A stretch of 14,191 nt of DNA from an uncultured Prevotella sp. (lineage in GTDB: Bacteria > Bacteroidota > Bacteroidia > Bacteroidales > Bacteroidaceae): contig USCX01000027.1 of NCBI GenBank assembly GCA_900553285.1, positions 1 to 14,191 of the forward strand, read 5' to 3'. Shown here one piece after another: positions 4,929 through 12,126 of the stretch. How positions within the stretch are numbered: the first letter of the stretch is position 1; each line of letters opens with the position of its first letter. A program made the translations under genes and the position numbers. The notes below the pieces were generated by a model, which had not been told where the DNA came from, did no database searches, and saw only the letters and a program-made list of their open reading frames with translations.

Positions 4929-6377
4929 TTACAGGTTTTTCTTTAAGTGAAGCCGATGGTCGATGCAGGACGGGAGTTCGTCTTCATAGTGTGTCACCAT
5001 GATGAGGGTCTTGTTCGGCCTTCGGCAAAAGGCCTCGATGATGTCGCGGGCCCGCTTCCGGTTGTGGTTGTCGAGGCCGTGAAACGGTTCGTCGAGGATA
5101 AGGAGCTCGGGGTCTTTGACAAAAGCGCGCGAGAGAAGCACCATGCGCTGTTCGCCGCTGGACAGCGAGAGATAGGGCCGGTCAGCGAGTTTGCCGAGAC
5201 CGAAAATCTCAATCCACCTGTTGCAGGCTGCGCGTTCTTCTTCCGTGATGCGGCGGTACAGGCCTATCGTGTCGTGCAGCCCGCTGGCTATGATGTCGGC
5301 CGTCAGCAGGTTCTTTTTGTAGGAGCGGAACATTTCGGGCGACACGTAGCCGATGTGGCGTTTTATTTCCCAGATGCTTTCGCCTGTGCCACGCCGCCGG
5401 CCGAAGAGGTCGATGTCGCAGGCATAGGCCTGGGGGTTGTCTGCACAGACGAGAGAGAGAAGCGTGGATTTCCCGGCACCGTTCTCGCCGGTGAGTGCCC
5501 AGTGTTCGCCTTTGTTGACGTTCCACGTCAGGCTGTCAAGCACTTTCCGTGTACCGTATTGGATAGTGATATGGCGGGAGGTGACCACCGATTCTGAGTC
5601 GTGGTCCCGGGTGTGAGCCGGCAGGTCCTGTATGAGTTTTTGTTCCGCTTGCGTGAGGCCGGTCGGCTGCGGCGACCGGCGTCGGAGAAAGTCCTCGCGT
5701 GTTGTCTTGGGGTGAACGGTGCGCGTCTCGACCGGGATAACGTGCGTGATGAACTCCGGGATATCTTCACGTCGGGCCATGACGAGGATGAGGGTGACGA
5801 CGGACGAGAGGGAAGCCAGGAGCCGTGTCAGCATCGTGCGGGCAGACTGGTCGAGGCCGATGAACGGGTTGTCGATGACGAGCACGCAGGGGAACGATTG
5901 CAGGGCTTGGGCTAACTGGAAGCGCCTCAGTTCGCCGCTGGACAGCTGGATGATGGGCTTGTCGAGCAGGAGGTCGACGCCTAACTGCGTCCGCAGCGTT
6001 TCAGACTTGGCCGGGTCGGCCGCAGGGACTTTGGCAAGCAGCTCCCTCACCGTGGGCCAAGGCGTGTCGTCGCCTTGGTTCCACCGTTGCTGGTAATAGG
6101 CGGGCGTTTGGGCATCTCCGTAGGCGTCGCGGAAAGCGATGTATTTCACGTTTTCCGCTATGCTTTTACTGCGTCCAGCGCCGAAGTCGTATGCCGGTTC
6201 GTCGCGTAGAAGAGGTTTGGCCCCCGTGAGCAGGTCGACCAGAATCGACTTGCCGGCCCCGTTGGGACCTACGACGGCCACCTGTTCGCCCGCTTCGATG
6301 ACCACGTCGACCGGCCGGGTCATGCGGAAGAGCGGCATTCGGGCCACTCCTTGTTTTATTTCGATAACTTTTTGCAT
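4929..6377 (-). CDS. Tandem ABC ATPase, ModF-like
   Basis: The product is 482 aa from the ATG at 6377, with two ABC nucleotide-binding domains and no membrane segment. Domain 1 has Walker A GPNGAGKS (37-44), signature LSSGE (145-149) and Walker B VLVIDN (165-170), where Asn170 replaces the catalytic Glu; no His is seen at the H-loop (VMARREDIPEF). Domain 2 is complete: Walker A GENGAGKST (297-305), LSSGE (405-409), LLILDEP (425-431) and His463. The stretch LFGRRRGTGESIW (near 324-336) closely matches E. coli ModF. No molybdate permease genes are adjacent, so a role in molybdenum handling is unproven. The frame is open upstream to 6449, but the start at 6377 gives the family-like MQKVIEIKQG and overlaps the end of ruvC by 22 bases, suggesting translational coupling. 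Confidence 0.88.
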   Translation of the reverse strand: MQKVIEIKQGVARMPLFRMTRPVDVVIEAGEQVAVVGPNGAGKSILVDLLTGAKPLLRDEPAYDFGAGRSKSIAENVKYIAFRDAYGDAQTPAYYQQRWNQGDDTPWPTVRELLAKVPAADPAKSETLRTQLGVDLLLDKPIIQLSSGELRRFQLAQALQSFPCVLVIDNPFIGLDQSARTMLTRLLASLSSVVTLILVMARREDIPEFITHVIPVETRTVHPKTTREDFLRRRSPQPTGLTQAEQKLIQDLPAHTRDHDSESVVTSRHITIQYGTRKVLDSLTWNVNKGEHWALTGENGAGKSTLLSLVCADNPQAYACDIDLFGRRRGTGESIWEIKRHIGYVSPEMFRSYKKNLLTADIIASGLHDTIGLYRRITEEERAACNRWIEIFGLGKLADRPYLSLSSGEQRMVLLSRAFVKDPELLILDEPFHGLDNHNRKRARDIIEAFCRRPNKTLIMVTHYEDELPSCIDHRLHLKKNL

Positions 6378-7003
6378 AATTCGGCACTGATCCGCGGGGC
6401 TGCCGGACGGCTCACGCGGTTTTGGTTCTGGCGTACGAAGTCGGCCCATGTCCGGGCGCCGCCTTGCGTCGCGCCCAAGCGGGCGGCGCGGGTCTGTTCG
6501 AGATAATGGCAGTAGGCCGCAGCCAGGGCGTCCGTGGCGTCGAGATAGGGCACAAGGCTTTCTTCTCCGATGTGGAGCATCCGTTTCAGCATGTCCGCCA
6601 CCTGTTCTTTGCTGGCCTGTCCGGTGCCGGTAATGGCCATTTTGATTTTCATCGGGGCATATTCGTGAATGGGAATGTCGCGGCTGATAGCCGCTGCGAT
6701 GGCCACGCCTTGGGCACGTCCCAGTTTGAGCATGCTTTGCACGTTCTTGCCGAAGAAAGGCGCTTCTATGGCCAGCTCGTCGGGCAGGAACGAATCGATG
6801 ATGCCCGTTACGCGCTCGTAAATCCGTCCTAGTTTCAGGTAAGCGCTCGCACAGCGGTGCAGGTCGATGACCCCCATCGCTTCCATCTTCGGCTTATGGC
6901 CTGTTACTTTCAGAATGCCGTATCCCAACACGTTCGTGCCGGGGTCGATGCCGAGGATGACGGTTTCTTTTTCAGCTTTGCTCGCAGGGTTTTGTGCTGC
7001 CAT
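6356..7003 (-). CDS. ruvC: Crossover junction endodeoxyribonuclease RuvC
   Basis: The product is 215 aa. RuvC resolves Holliday junctions made during recombination, acting with RuvAB. The N-terminus carries VILGIDPGTNVLGYG with catalytic Asp20. The other metal ligands are Glu80 (LAIEAPFFGKN) and Asp155/Asp158 (YLDATDALAAAYCH), spaced as in E. coli (Asp7, Glu66, Asp138, Asp141). The protein exceeds E. coli RuvC (173 aa), partly through about ten extra residues at the front and about 40 after residue 170, basic and Gln/Arg-rich, of unknown function. It is first in a three-gene transcript (ruvC, ABC ATPase, thioesterase), and its stop lies inside the ABC gene. The ATG at 7003 follows a -7 box at 7030-7023. 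Confidence 0.95.
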   Translation of the reverse strand: MAAQNPASKAEKETVILGIDPGTNVLGYGILKVTGHKPKMEAMGVIDLHRCASAYLKLGRIYERVTGIIDSFLPDELAIEAPFFGKNVQSMLKLGRAQGVAIAAAISRDIPIHEYAPMKIKMAITGTGQASKEQVADMLKRMLHIGEESLVPYLDATDALAAAYCHYLEQTRAARLGATQGGARTWADFVRQNQNRVSRPAAPRISAELCKKLSK

Positions 7004-7022
7004 GGTTCATGCGGTTGCCGTG

Positions 7023-7030
7023 CAAAGTTA
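7023..7030 (-). promoter_or_regulatory. -7 element for the ruvC operon
   Basis: TAACTTTG on the minus strand fits TAnnTTTG exactly, 19 bases before the ruvC ATG. The leader would therefore be short. No clear TTTG is seen at the -33 position. Confidence 0.6.
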
Positions 7031-7120
7031 CAATTAATTGCCCGACTTCCGCTTTTCCTGCTCCTCTTTCTCTGTGGTCCCGCCCGGCTTGCGGCTGCGG
7101 ATGCCTGTCCGGTCATGGCC

Positions 7121-7204
7121 GTCACTGCGGTCGTTTTTCCTGTCGCCGTGACAGGTTTTCCTGTCGCTGCGGTCGTTTTTTATGGCCTGGCGGCTTGTTT
7201 TCAT
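7121..7204 (+). repeat. 21-bp tandem array C, three clear units and one weak
   Basis: Units are 7121-7141 (GTCACTGCGGTCG, TTTTTCCT), 7142-7162 (GTCGCCGTGACAGG, TTTTCCT) and 7163-7183 (GTCGCTGCGGTCG, TTTTTTAT). A degenerate fourth follows at 7184-7204 with 12 of 21 matches to the third. The second unit carries a small hairpin, CCTGTC (7139-7144) / GACAGG (7150-7155). Unit length, register and the T tract at positions 14-18 agree with array A. The array lies in the divergent space between ruvC and the DUF1573 gene, 91 bp upstream of the ruvC -7 box and 99 bp upstream of the DUF1573 -7 box, so either promoter could be affected. Confidence 0.8.
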
Positions 7205-7302
7205 GCCCGCAGGCGGCTGCATGCGGGGCGGGCTTTCCGGCTGCACATGTAAACTTCCTCATTTTTTGTGGTGCGATAAAGAAACAATAAAAATTATTAT
7301 CG

Positions 7303-7310
7303 TATATTTG
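7303..7310 (+). promoter_or_regulatory. -7 element for DUF1573-manC
   Basis: TATATTTG matches TAnnTTTG, 28 bases before the ATG at 7339, within an AT-rich stretch (7273-7335). No TTTG is present at the usual -33 distance. Confidence 0.65.
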
Positions 7311-7338
7311 CCCGGTTATCAGAAAATAAGAGAAGTAT

Positions 7339-7716
7339 ATGAAAAAACTGTTTAGCCTGTTGGCCGTTGCTTTTTTCTGCGCGTCCACGGTGTGGGCTGA
7401 TGCTGTTATTTCATTCGACGGCACGTCGCACAATTTTGGAACCTTCACGGACGAAAGTCCTGTCACGCACGTATTCACGTTTAAGAACACAGGCGATGAG
7501 CCCTTGGTCATCCATCAGGTGGCCACGTCGTGCGGCTGTACGGTGGCCGATTACACGAAAGAGCCCGTCCTGCCCGGAAAGACCGGCAAGGTGACGGTCT
7601 CCTACGACGGGAAGGGCCGGAACACAGGGAAGATGAACAAGGTGATCACCGTGCTTTCCAACGCCAAGAACCGTAAAGTCCTGCTTTTCATCGAGGGCAA
7701 CATGAAACGGAAATAG
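7339..7716 (+). CDS. Secreted DUF1573 protein
   Basis: The product is 125 aa. Residues 1-20 form a signal peptide (MKKLFSLLAVAFFCASTVWA) with likely cleavage after Ala20, so the mature protein is exported. The rest is one DUF1573 domain (PF07610), an Ig-like beta fold common in Bacteroidota. Signatures are FGTFTDESPVTHVFTFKNTG (33-52) and TSCGCTVADY (63-72) with paired Cys65/Cys67, followed by a PG-K-G-V-x-V-Y pattern. The molecular role is unknown; related domains resemble ASPM-SPD-2-Hydin adaptors. It lies 22 bp before manC and shares its orientation, so both are probably transcribed from the promoter at 7303. The length is usual for single-domain members. Confidence 0.9.
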   Translation: MKKLFSLLAVAFFCASTVWADAVISFDGTSHNFGTFTDESPVTHVFTFKNTGDEPLVIHQVATSCGCTVADYTKEPVLPGKTGKVTVSYDGKGRNTGKMNKVITVLSNAKNRKVLLFIEGNMKRK

Positions 7717-7738
7717 CGCAAAAACAAAATCTAAGCCT

Positions 7739-8794
7739 ATGATGAACAATAATCATTTAGTCATTATGGCCGGCGGGGGGGGAAGCCGTTTCTGGCCGTT
7801 GAGCAGCGAGGAACGCCCGAAGCAGTTCCTGGACGTCTTGGGATGCGGGAAGACCCTCCTGCAACTGACGGCAGAGCGTTTTCGTGGCGTGGTGCCGGCC
7901 GAAAACGTGTGGGTGGTGACCTCGGCAGCCTATCATGATTTGGTCAGGGAGCAACTGCCCGGCCTGCCCGACACAAACATTCTCCTCGAACCCTGTCGCC
8001 GGAACACGGCGCCTTGCATCGCCTATGTGAGCTGGCGCATCAAGAAGCTCAATCCCCGTGCCAATGTCGTGGTTTCGCCCAGCGATCATATCGTGACTGA
8101 CATCGACGGGTTTAAGGCTGCCGTGACCGAAGCCATGGAGTTTTCTGCCGAAACCGACGCCATCGTGACGCTTGGCATCCGGCCTGACCGGCCCGAGACG
8201 GGCTACGGCTACATCGAGGGCGACCTGAGTTTCTCGTCCTCGCGCAAGAAGAATATCTTCCGGGTCGATTCCTTCAAGGAAAAGCCCGCTCTTGAAGTCG
8301 CACAGGAGTACGTCAGACAGAATAATTACTTCTGGAATTCCGGCATCTTCGTTTGGAGTGTCAACACCATTGTCAATGCGTTCCGCGTCTACTGTCCCGA
8401 GATGGCCCGCCTCTTCGAAGGCCTGATGCCCGTCTACGGGACGCCTGAGGAGCAGGATGCCATAAACCGCGAGTTCCCCAAATGCGAGAACATCTCCGTC
8501 GATTATGCGATTATGGAGAAAGCCGAAGAAATCTTTGTCTACCCCGCCTCGTTCGGGTGGAGCGACCTCGGCTCGTGGAGCTCGCTGCGCCAGCAGGTGA
8601 AGCAGGATCTGCACGGCAATGCCTGCATCGGCGAGAACATCGACCTGTATGAGACAAACAACTGCATTGTTCATACGACCCAGGAGAAAAAGGTGGTGGT
8701 TCAAGGCCTCGACGGGTATGTCGTGGTAGAGAAGGACGGCATTCTGCTCATCTGCAAGCTGTCTGAGGAACAGCGCATCCGCCTTTTCCACTGA
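7739..8794 (+). CDS. manC: Mannose-1-phosphate guanylyltransferase
   Basis: The product is 351 aa. It makes GDP-mannose from mannose 1-phosphate and GTP in the cytosol, supplying mannose, fucose and rhamnose donors for surface glycans. The nucleotide-binding signature AGGGGSRFWPLS with a following KQF lies at 11-30. RPETGYGYIEGD, the sugar-binding FKEKP (near 179-183) and YFWNSGIFVW are all present. It has only the transferase domain plus a short beta tail, not the fused isomerase domain of the longer type II enzymes. Two ATG codons (7739, 7742) are possible starts. No glycan cluster is adjacent, so this is probably the general housekeeping copy. Glucose-1-phosphate enzymes are a less likely alternative given the GGGGSRFWPLS pattern. 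Confidence 0.92.
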   Translation: MMNNNHLVIMAGGGGSRFWPLSSEERPKQFLDVLGCGKTLLQLTAERFRGVVPAENVWVVTSAAYHDLVREQLPGLPDTNILLEPCRRNTAPCIAYVSWRIKKLNPRANVVVSPSDHIVTDIDGFKAAVTEAMEFSAETDAIVTLGIRPDRPETGYGYIEGDLSFSSSRKKNIFRVDSFKEKPALEVAQEYVRQNNYFWNSGIFVWSVNTIVNAFRVYCPEMARLFEGLMPVYGTPEEQDAINREFPKCENISVDYAIMEKAEEIFVYPASFGWSDLGSWSSLRQQVKQDLHGNACIGENIDLYETNNCIVHTTQEKKVVVQGLDGYVVVEKDGILLICKLSEEQRIRLFH

Positions 8795-9341
8795 CCTGGC
8801 TGTCATTCTTCCTCGTCCTTTGTCCTGCGCAGTTCCGGCGCGGGACATTCTCTGTGGATACGTCCCTTTTTATGGTTGAAAACGAAACACACCCTTTTGC
8901 CGCCGCTCTCGAACGCTGGTATGCCGTTCATCGGCGCGATCTCCCTTGGCGCGGGACGAAAGACCCCTATCGCATTTGGATTTCGGAAATCATTTTGCAG
9001 CAGACGCGTGTCGTGCAGGGTTATGACTACTTCCTGCGGTTCATGGAGCGTTTTCCGACCGTCGGCGAGCTGGCCGCGGCTGGCGAGGACGACGTGTTGC
9101 GTGCCTGGCAGGGACTGGGGTATTACACCCGTGCCCGCAACCTTCATGCAGCCGCCCGTTCTATTGTGGAGCAGGGAGGGTTTCCGACCGACTATGCCGG
9201 CGTGCGGGCTTTGCGCGGCGTCGGAGACTACACGGCGGCGGCTATTTGCTCCATAGCCTACGACCTGCCTTATGCCGTCGTCGATGGGAATGTCTATCGC
9301 GTCCTATCGCGATACTGGGGGCTTGAAACCCCGATCGACAC

Positions 9342-9355
9342 GGCGGCCGGCCGCC
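9342..9355. repeat. 14-bp GC palindrome at the mutY break
   Basis: GGCGGCCGGCCGCC is its own reverse complement and sits exactly where the two mutY frames meet. It contains GGCCG/CGGCC microhomology that could have promoted a deletion, or trouble in sequencing or assembly. Confidence 0.8.
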
Positions 9356-9550
9356 GAACTGCTCGACCGGAAACGCCCCGGGCTTTACAATCAGGCTATC
9401 ATGGACTTCGGGGCCATCCAGTGCCTGCCCCGCTCACCGAAGTGTGCCGGTTGCCCGTTGGAAGCGGGCTGCGAGGCGTGGCGTACGGGCCGTGTGGAGG
9501 CACTGCCCGTCAAGGCCCGTCGGACGCAGGTGGCGGAACGTTATTTCGTC

Positions 9551-9562
9551 TATATATATATA
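9551..9562. repeat. (TA)6 microsatellite inside mutY
   Basis: Six TA dinucleotides stand in an otherwise GC-rich gene and encode the YIYI of a beta strand opening the NUDIX-like domain. Gain or loss of one TA would shift the frame. Confidence 0.75.
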
Positions 9563-9919
9563 AAGGTGGTGGACGACGTCCTGCTGCACCGTCGGCAGGC
9601 AGGCGACATCTGGGCCGGCCTCTACGAGCCGTTTCTCGTCGAGTTCGACCATCGCCCCGCCGAGGTGGAGGTGCTGGCGGCACCGGAACTCACGCCTTTC
9701 GCCCCGTCGCGCGGAGTCTGGCGCTGCGTGGCCCGTGGCGTTCGCCATGTGTTGACCCACCGCGTGCTGACGGCCGATTTCTACGCGTTGTCCCTCCCTT
9801 CGTTGTCCAGTTTGCCCGAAGGCCTTGTCCGCGTGCCCGAAACCCGGCGCGACGACTATGCCGTTCCCCGTCTTGTCTCGATGTTATACGAGCGCCTCGA
9901 CCGTTAAATCCGGTCGCCG

Positions 9920-9951
9920 TTTGGACGCTCGTGCATTTATCCGTAACTTTG
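9920..9951 (+). promoter_or_regulatory. Consensus Bacteroidota promoter for rlmD
   Basis: TTTG (9920-9923), 20 bp, then TAACTTTG (9944-9951) form a full -33/-7 pair ending 21 bases before the ATG at 9973. It starts only 13 bp after the mutY stop, so rlmD and its followers have a start independent of mutY. Confidence 0.78.
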
Positions 9952-9972
9952 CCGTCATAATTATCCAAGATT

Positions 9973-11400
9973 ATGGCTCGTAAGAAGAAAGAACCTTCGA
10001 TACTCGAAAATGTGACTATCACGGATGTGGCAGCCGAGGGCAAGGCGCTGGCCCGCGTTGACGACCTTGTCGTTTTTGTGCCCTATGTGGTGCCGGGTGA
10101 TGTGGTCGACCTTAAAGTCAGGCGTAAGAAACATCATTATGCCGAAGCCGAGGCTGTACGTTTCCATCACTACTCCGATAGGCGCGCCGAGCCTTTTTGC
10201 GAGCATTTCGGCGTCTGCGGCGGATGCAAGTGGCAGTGTCTGCCCTACGAAGAGCAGCTCCGCTACAAGCAAAAGCAAGTGGTCGACAACCTGACCCGCA
10301 TCGGCAAGGTCGAGCTTCCGCCCGTTTCGCCCATCTTGGGCAGTCGCCGTACCCGCGCCTACCGTAACAAACTGGAATTCGGCTTCTCTAATAAAAAGTG
10401 GCTAACTGCCGACGAAATAGCCTCCGGCGTTACGTTTGACAACATGAACGCTGTCGGTTTCCATATCCCCGGTGCGTTCGACAAGATACTCGACATTCAC
10501 GCCTGTCACCTCATGGACGATGTCTGCAACCGTCTCCGAAACGGCATCCGTGACTATGCTTTCGCCCATGGGCTGACGTTCTTCGACCTCAGGCAGCAGG
10601 AAGGACTGCTGAGAAACATGATGATACGCACGTCGACCACGGGAGAACTCATGTTGCTCATGCAGTTCTGTTGGAGGCAGGAGGCCGAGCGCGAGCAAGC
10701 CATGTCCCTTTTGGCCTGGCTGCGCGACACGTTCCCGGAGATAACGTCGCTGCTTTACGTCAACAACCTGAAATGTAACGACACAATCGGCGACCTCGAC
10801 GTGACAACGTTTCACGGCACGGGCTTTATCTACGAGGAAATGGAGGGCCTGCGCTTCAAAGTCGGGCCCAAGAGCTTTTATCAGACAAACTCCGGGCAGG
10901 CTTACGAGTTGTATAAGGTGGCGCGCCGTTTCGCAGCGCTGACAGGCAGCGAGCTGGTTTACGATTTGTATACGGGCACGGGGACTATTGCCAACTTCGT
11001 GGCGGCAGGGGCCCGCAAGGTCATCGGCATCGAATACGTCCCGGAAGCCATCGAGGACGCCAAGGAGAATGCCCGCCTCAACGGGTTGGACGGCAAGACC
11101 GCTTTCTTTGCCGGCGACATGAAAGACATCCTCACGTCCGGGTTCGTCGCCGAGCACGGCCGGCCGGATGTCATCATCACCGACCCGCCCCGCGCCGGGA
11201 TGCACGCCGACGTCGTCAGCACCATCCTGCTTGCAGCCCCGCGCCGGATTGTCTACGTCAGCTGCAATCCGGCGACTCAGGCGCGCGACCTCCAACTGCT
11301 TGATGCGGCCTATAAGGTGGAGGCCGTCCAGCCCGTCGATATGTTCCCCCAGACGCACCATGTGGAAAACGTGGTCCTGCTTGTGAAGCGCGATGAGTAA
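9973..11400 (+). CDS. rlmD: 23S rRNA (uracil-C5)-methyltransferase, RlmD/RumA family
   Basis: The product is 475 aa. It transfers a methyl group from S-adenosylmethionine to C5 of a uracil in 23S rRNA (U1939 for E. coli RlmD). A TRAM domain occupies about residues 8-65. A [4Fe-4S] site follows: Cys76, Cys82 and Cys85 (C-x5-C-x2-C), with Cys178 as probable fourth ligand. The C-terminal class I methyltransferase domain has YDLYTGTGT, the PP motif ITDPPRAGMH, the catalytic Cys431 in YVSCNP and Glu465 in the HHVENV end motif. Bacteroidota often carry more than one paralogue of this family, so the exact target uridine (U1939, U747 or tRNA U54) is inferred; the cluster favours RumA-like over TrmA. 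The next gene begins inside its last codons. Confidence 0.88.
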   Translation: MARKKKEPSILENVTITDVAAEGKALARVDDLVVFVPYVVPGDVVDLKVRRKKHHYAEAEAVRFHHYSDRRAEPFCEHFGVCGGCKWQCLPYEEQLRYKQKQVVDNLTRIGKVELPPVSPILGSRRTRAYRNKLEFGFSNKKWLTADEIASGVTFDNMNAVGFHIPGAFDKILDIHACHLMDDVCNRLRNGIRDYAFAHGLTFFDLRQQEGLLRNMMIRTSTTGELMLLMQFCWRQEAEREQAMSLLAWLRDTFPEITSLLYVNNLKCNDTIGDLDVTTFHGTGFIYEEMEGLRFKVGPKSFYQTNSGQAYELYKVARRFAALTGSELVYDLYTGTGTIANFVAAGARKVIGIEYVPEAIEDAKENARLNGLDGKTAFFAGDMKDILTSGFVAEHGRPDVIITDPPRAGMHADVVSTILLAAPRRIVYVSCNPATQARDLQLLDAAYKVEAVQPVDMFPQTHHVENVVLLVKRDE

Positions 11401-12091
11401 CCTCCGGCGTCATAATCCGGCTCTTCAGGAACGCCTCGACGCCCGGCTGCGGGCGGCGGACTACGACGGGCTGCTCGCCTGTCTTGACGGACTGAACGCT
11501 ACCGACCGCCGCACGGCTGGCTATCTGCTGGGCGAGGTGCTCTTGCCCGCGCTCGACGGGGCGGCCTTCTGGGACGTGTTTACCACCGTCGTGCCCCATG
11601 ACCCGAAAGCCTATCTGGGCACGTTTCTCAAAGCCGGTTGCAGGCTCTACGAGGCTGGCCGGCTGACGTTCTCGCACAGTGGCTTCCGGCGCTTTGCCGC
11701 GTCGCAGGCGTCCGTCGTCGATCGCCGGAAAACGCTCGGCGCCTTTCTTCCGTTGCTCCGTACGCCCGAAGAGGTGACCGGCCTGTTCGACGCTTTCGGC
11801 GTGGAGGCCGCCACGCGCGTTCCCTACCTTTTCCGGGCTGGCAGCCATCCTTGCTGTTTCCTGTTGTTCCGCCAGCTTAAAGCACTCGACGACGCGGCCC
11901 TCAACCGCAAGTACTGCCTTCTGCTCATGCAGCGCGGCGACCGCCTGTCGTTCAACCTGGCTTCGCTCTTGAAGCATTATTTCGCCTTGGAACGCATCCC
12001 GGGCACGTTCTCGCTGCGCCTCGAGCCCTACGAGCAGGGGCGGCTCGACGCATCGTACGAAGCATTCGACAAGTTGCTGACTTCCATTTAA
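11393..12091 (+). CDS. Conserved-looking protein of unknown function
   Basis: The product is 232 aa with no domain that I can name. The ATG overlaps the last eight bases of rlmD (ATGAGTAA arrangement), implying co-transcription and coupled translation. The protein is predicted largely helical, without signal peptide or membrane segment. Notable stretches are DPKAYLGTFLKAG (near 69-81), FLPLLRTPEEVTGLFDAFG (near 118-136), VPYLFRAGSHPCCFLLFRQL and MQRGDRLSFNLASLLKHYF, which read like alpha-solenoid repeats. I have a faint memory of similar uncharacterised Bacteroidales proteins but cannot assign a function. Codon use matches its neighbours, which supports a real gene. The coupling makes a link to rRNA modification or translation possible, but only as a guess. 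Confidence 0.82.
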   Translation: MSNLRRHNPALQERLDARLRAADYDGLLACLDGLNATDRRTAGYLLGEVLLPALDGAAFWDVFTTVVPHDPKAYLGTFLKAGCRLYEAGRLTFSHSGFRRFAASQASVVDRRKTLGAFLPLLRTPEEVTGLFDAFGVEAATRVPYLFRAGSHPCCFLLFRQLKALDDAALNRKYCLLLMQRGDRLSFNLASLLKHYFALERIPGTFSLRLEPYEQGRLDASYEAFDKLLTSI

Positions 12092-12126
12092 CCCTTGCAT
12101 GATCCATTCTTAAACACACACCATAG

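Larger units (their letters stand above)
8872..9907 (+). pseudogene. mutY: A/G-specific adenine glycosylase, frameshifted
   Basis: MutY removes adenine mispaired with 8-oxoguanine. The first part (8872 to about 9350, MVENETHPFAAALERW onward) has the catalytic Glu in SEIILQQTRV, the helix-hairpin-helix LRGVGDYTAAAICSIA, and the catalytic Asp in VVDGNVYRVLSRYWG. Reading then moves to another frame. From about 9350 to 9907 that frame gives AAELLDRKRPGLYNQAIMDF, the iron-sulfur pattern C-x6-C-x2-C-x5-C (CLPRSPKCAGCPLEAGC) and a NUDIX-like C-terminal domain with GDIWAGLYE and VRHVLTHRV. By comparison with Bacteroides MutY about five to seven codons (GKKLFAAL-like) are missing at the junction, so this is a small deletion, not a single-base slip. 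The break lies in the palindrome GGCGGCCGGCCGCC (9342-9355). Unrepaired, translation runs out of frame to 9960 without the cluster or NUDIX domain. An assembly error is a real alternative. The ATG at 8872 is preferred to the GTG at 8854. Confidence 0.85.

Noticed and set aside
7757..8848. 363-codon minus-strand frame opposite manC, and a similar 266-codon one opposite amn (878-78)
   Set aside because: Both mirror well-recognised plus-strand genes and show no motifs, promoter or plausible N-terminus.
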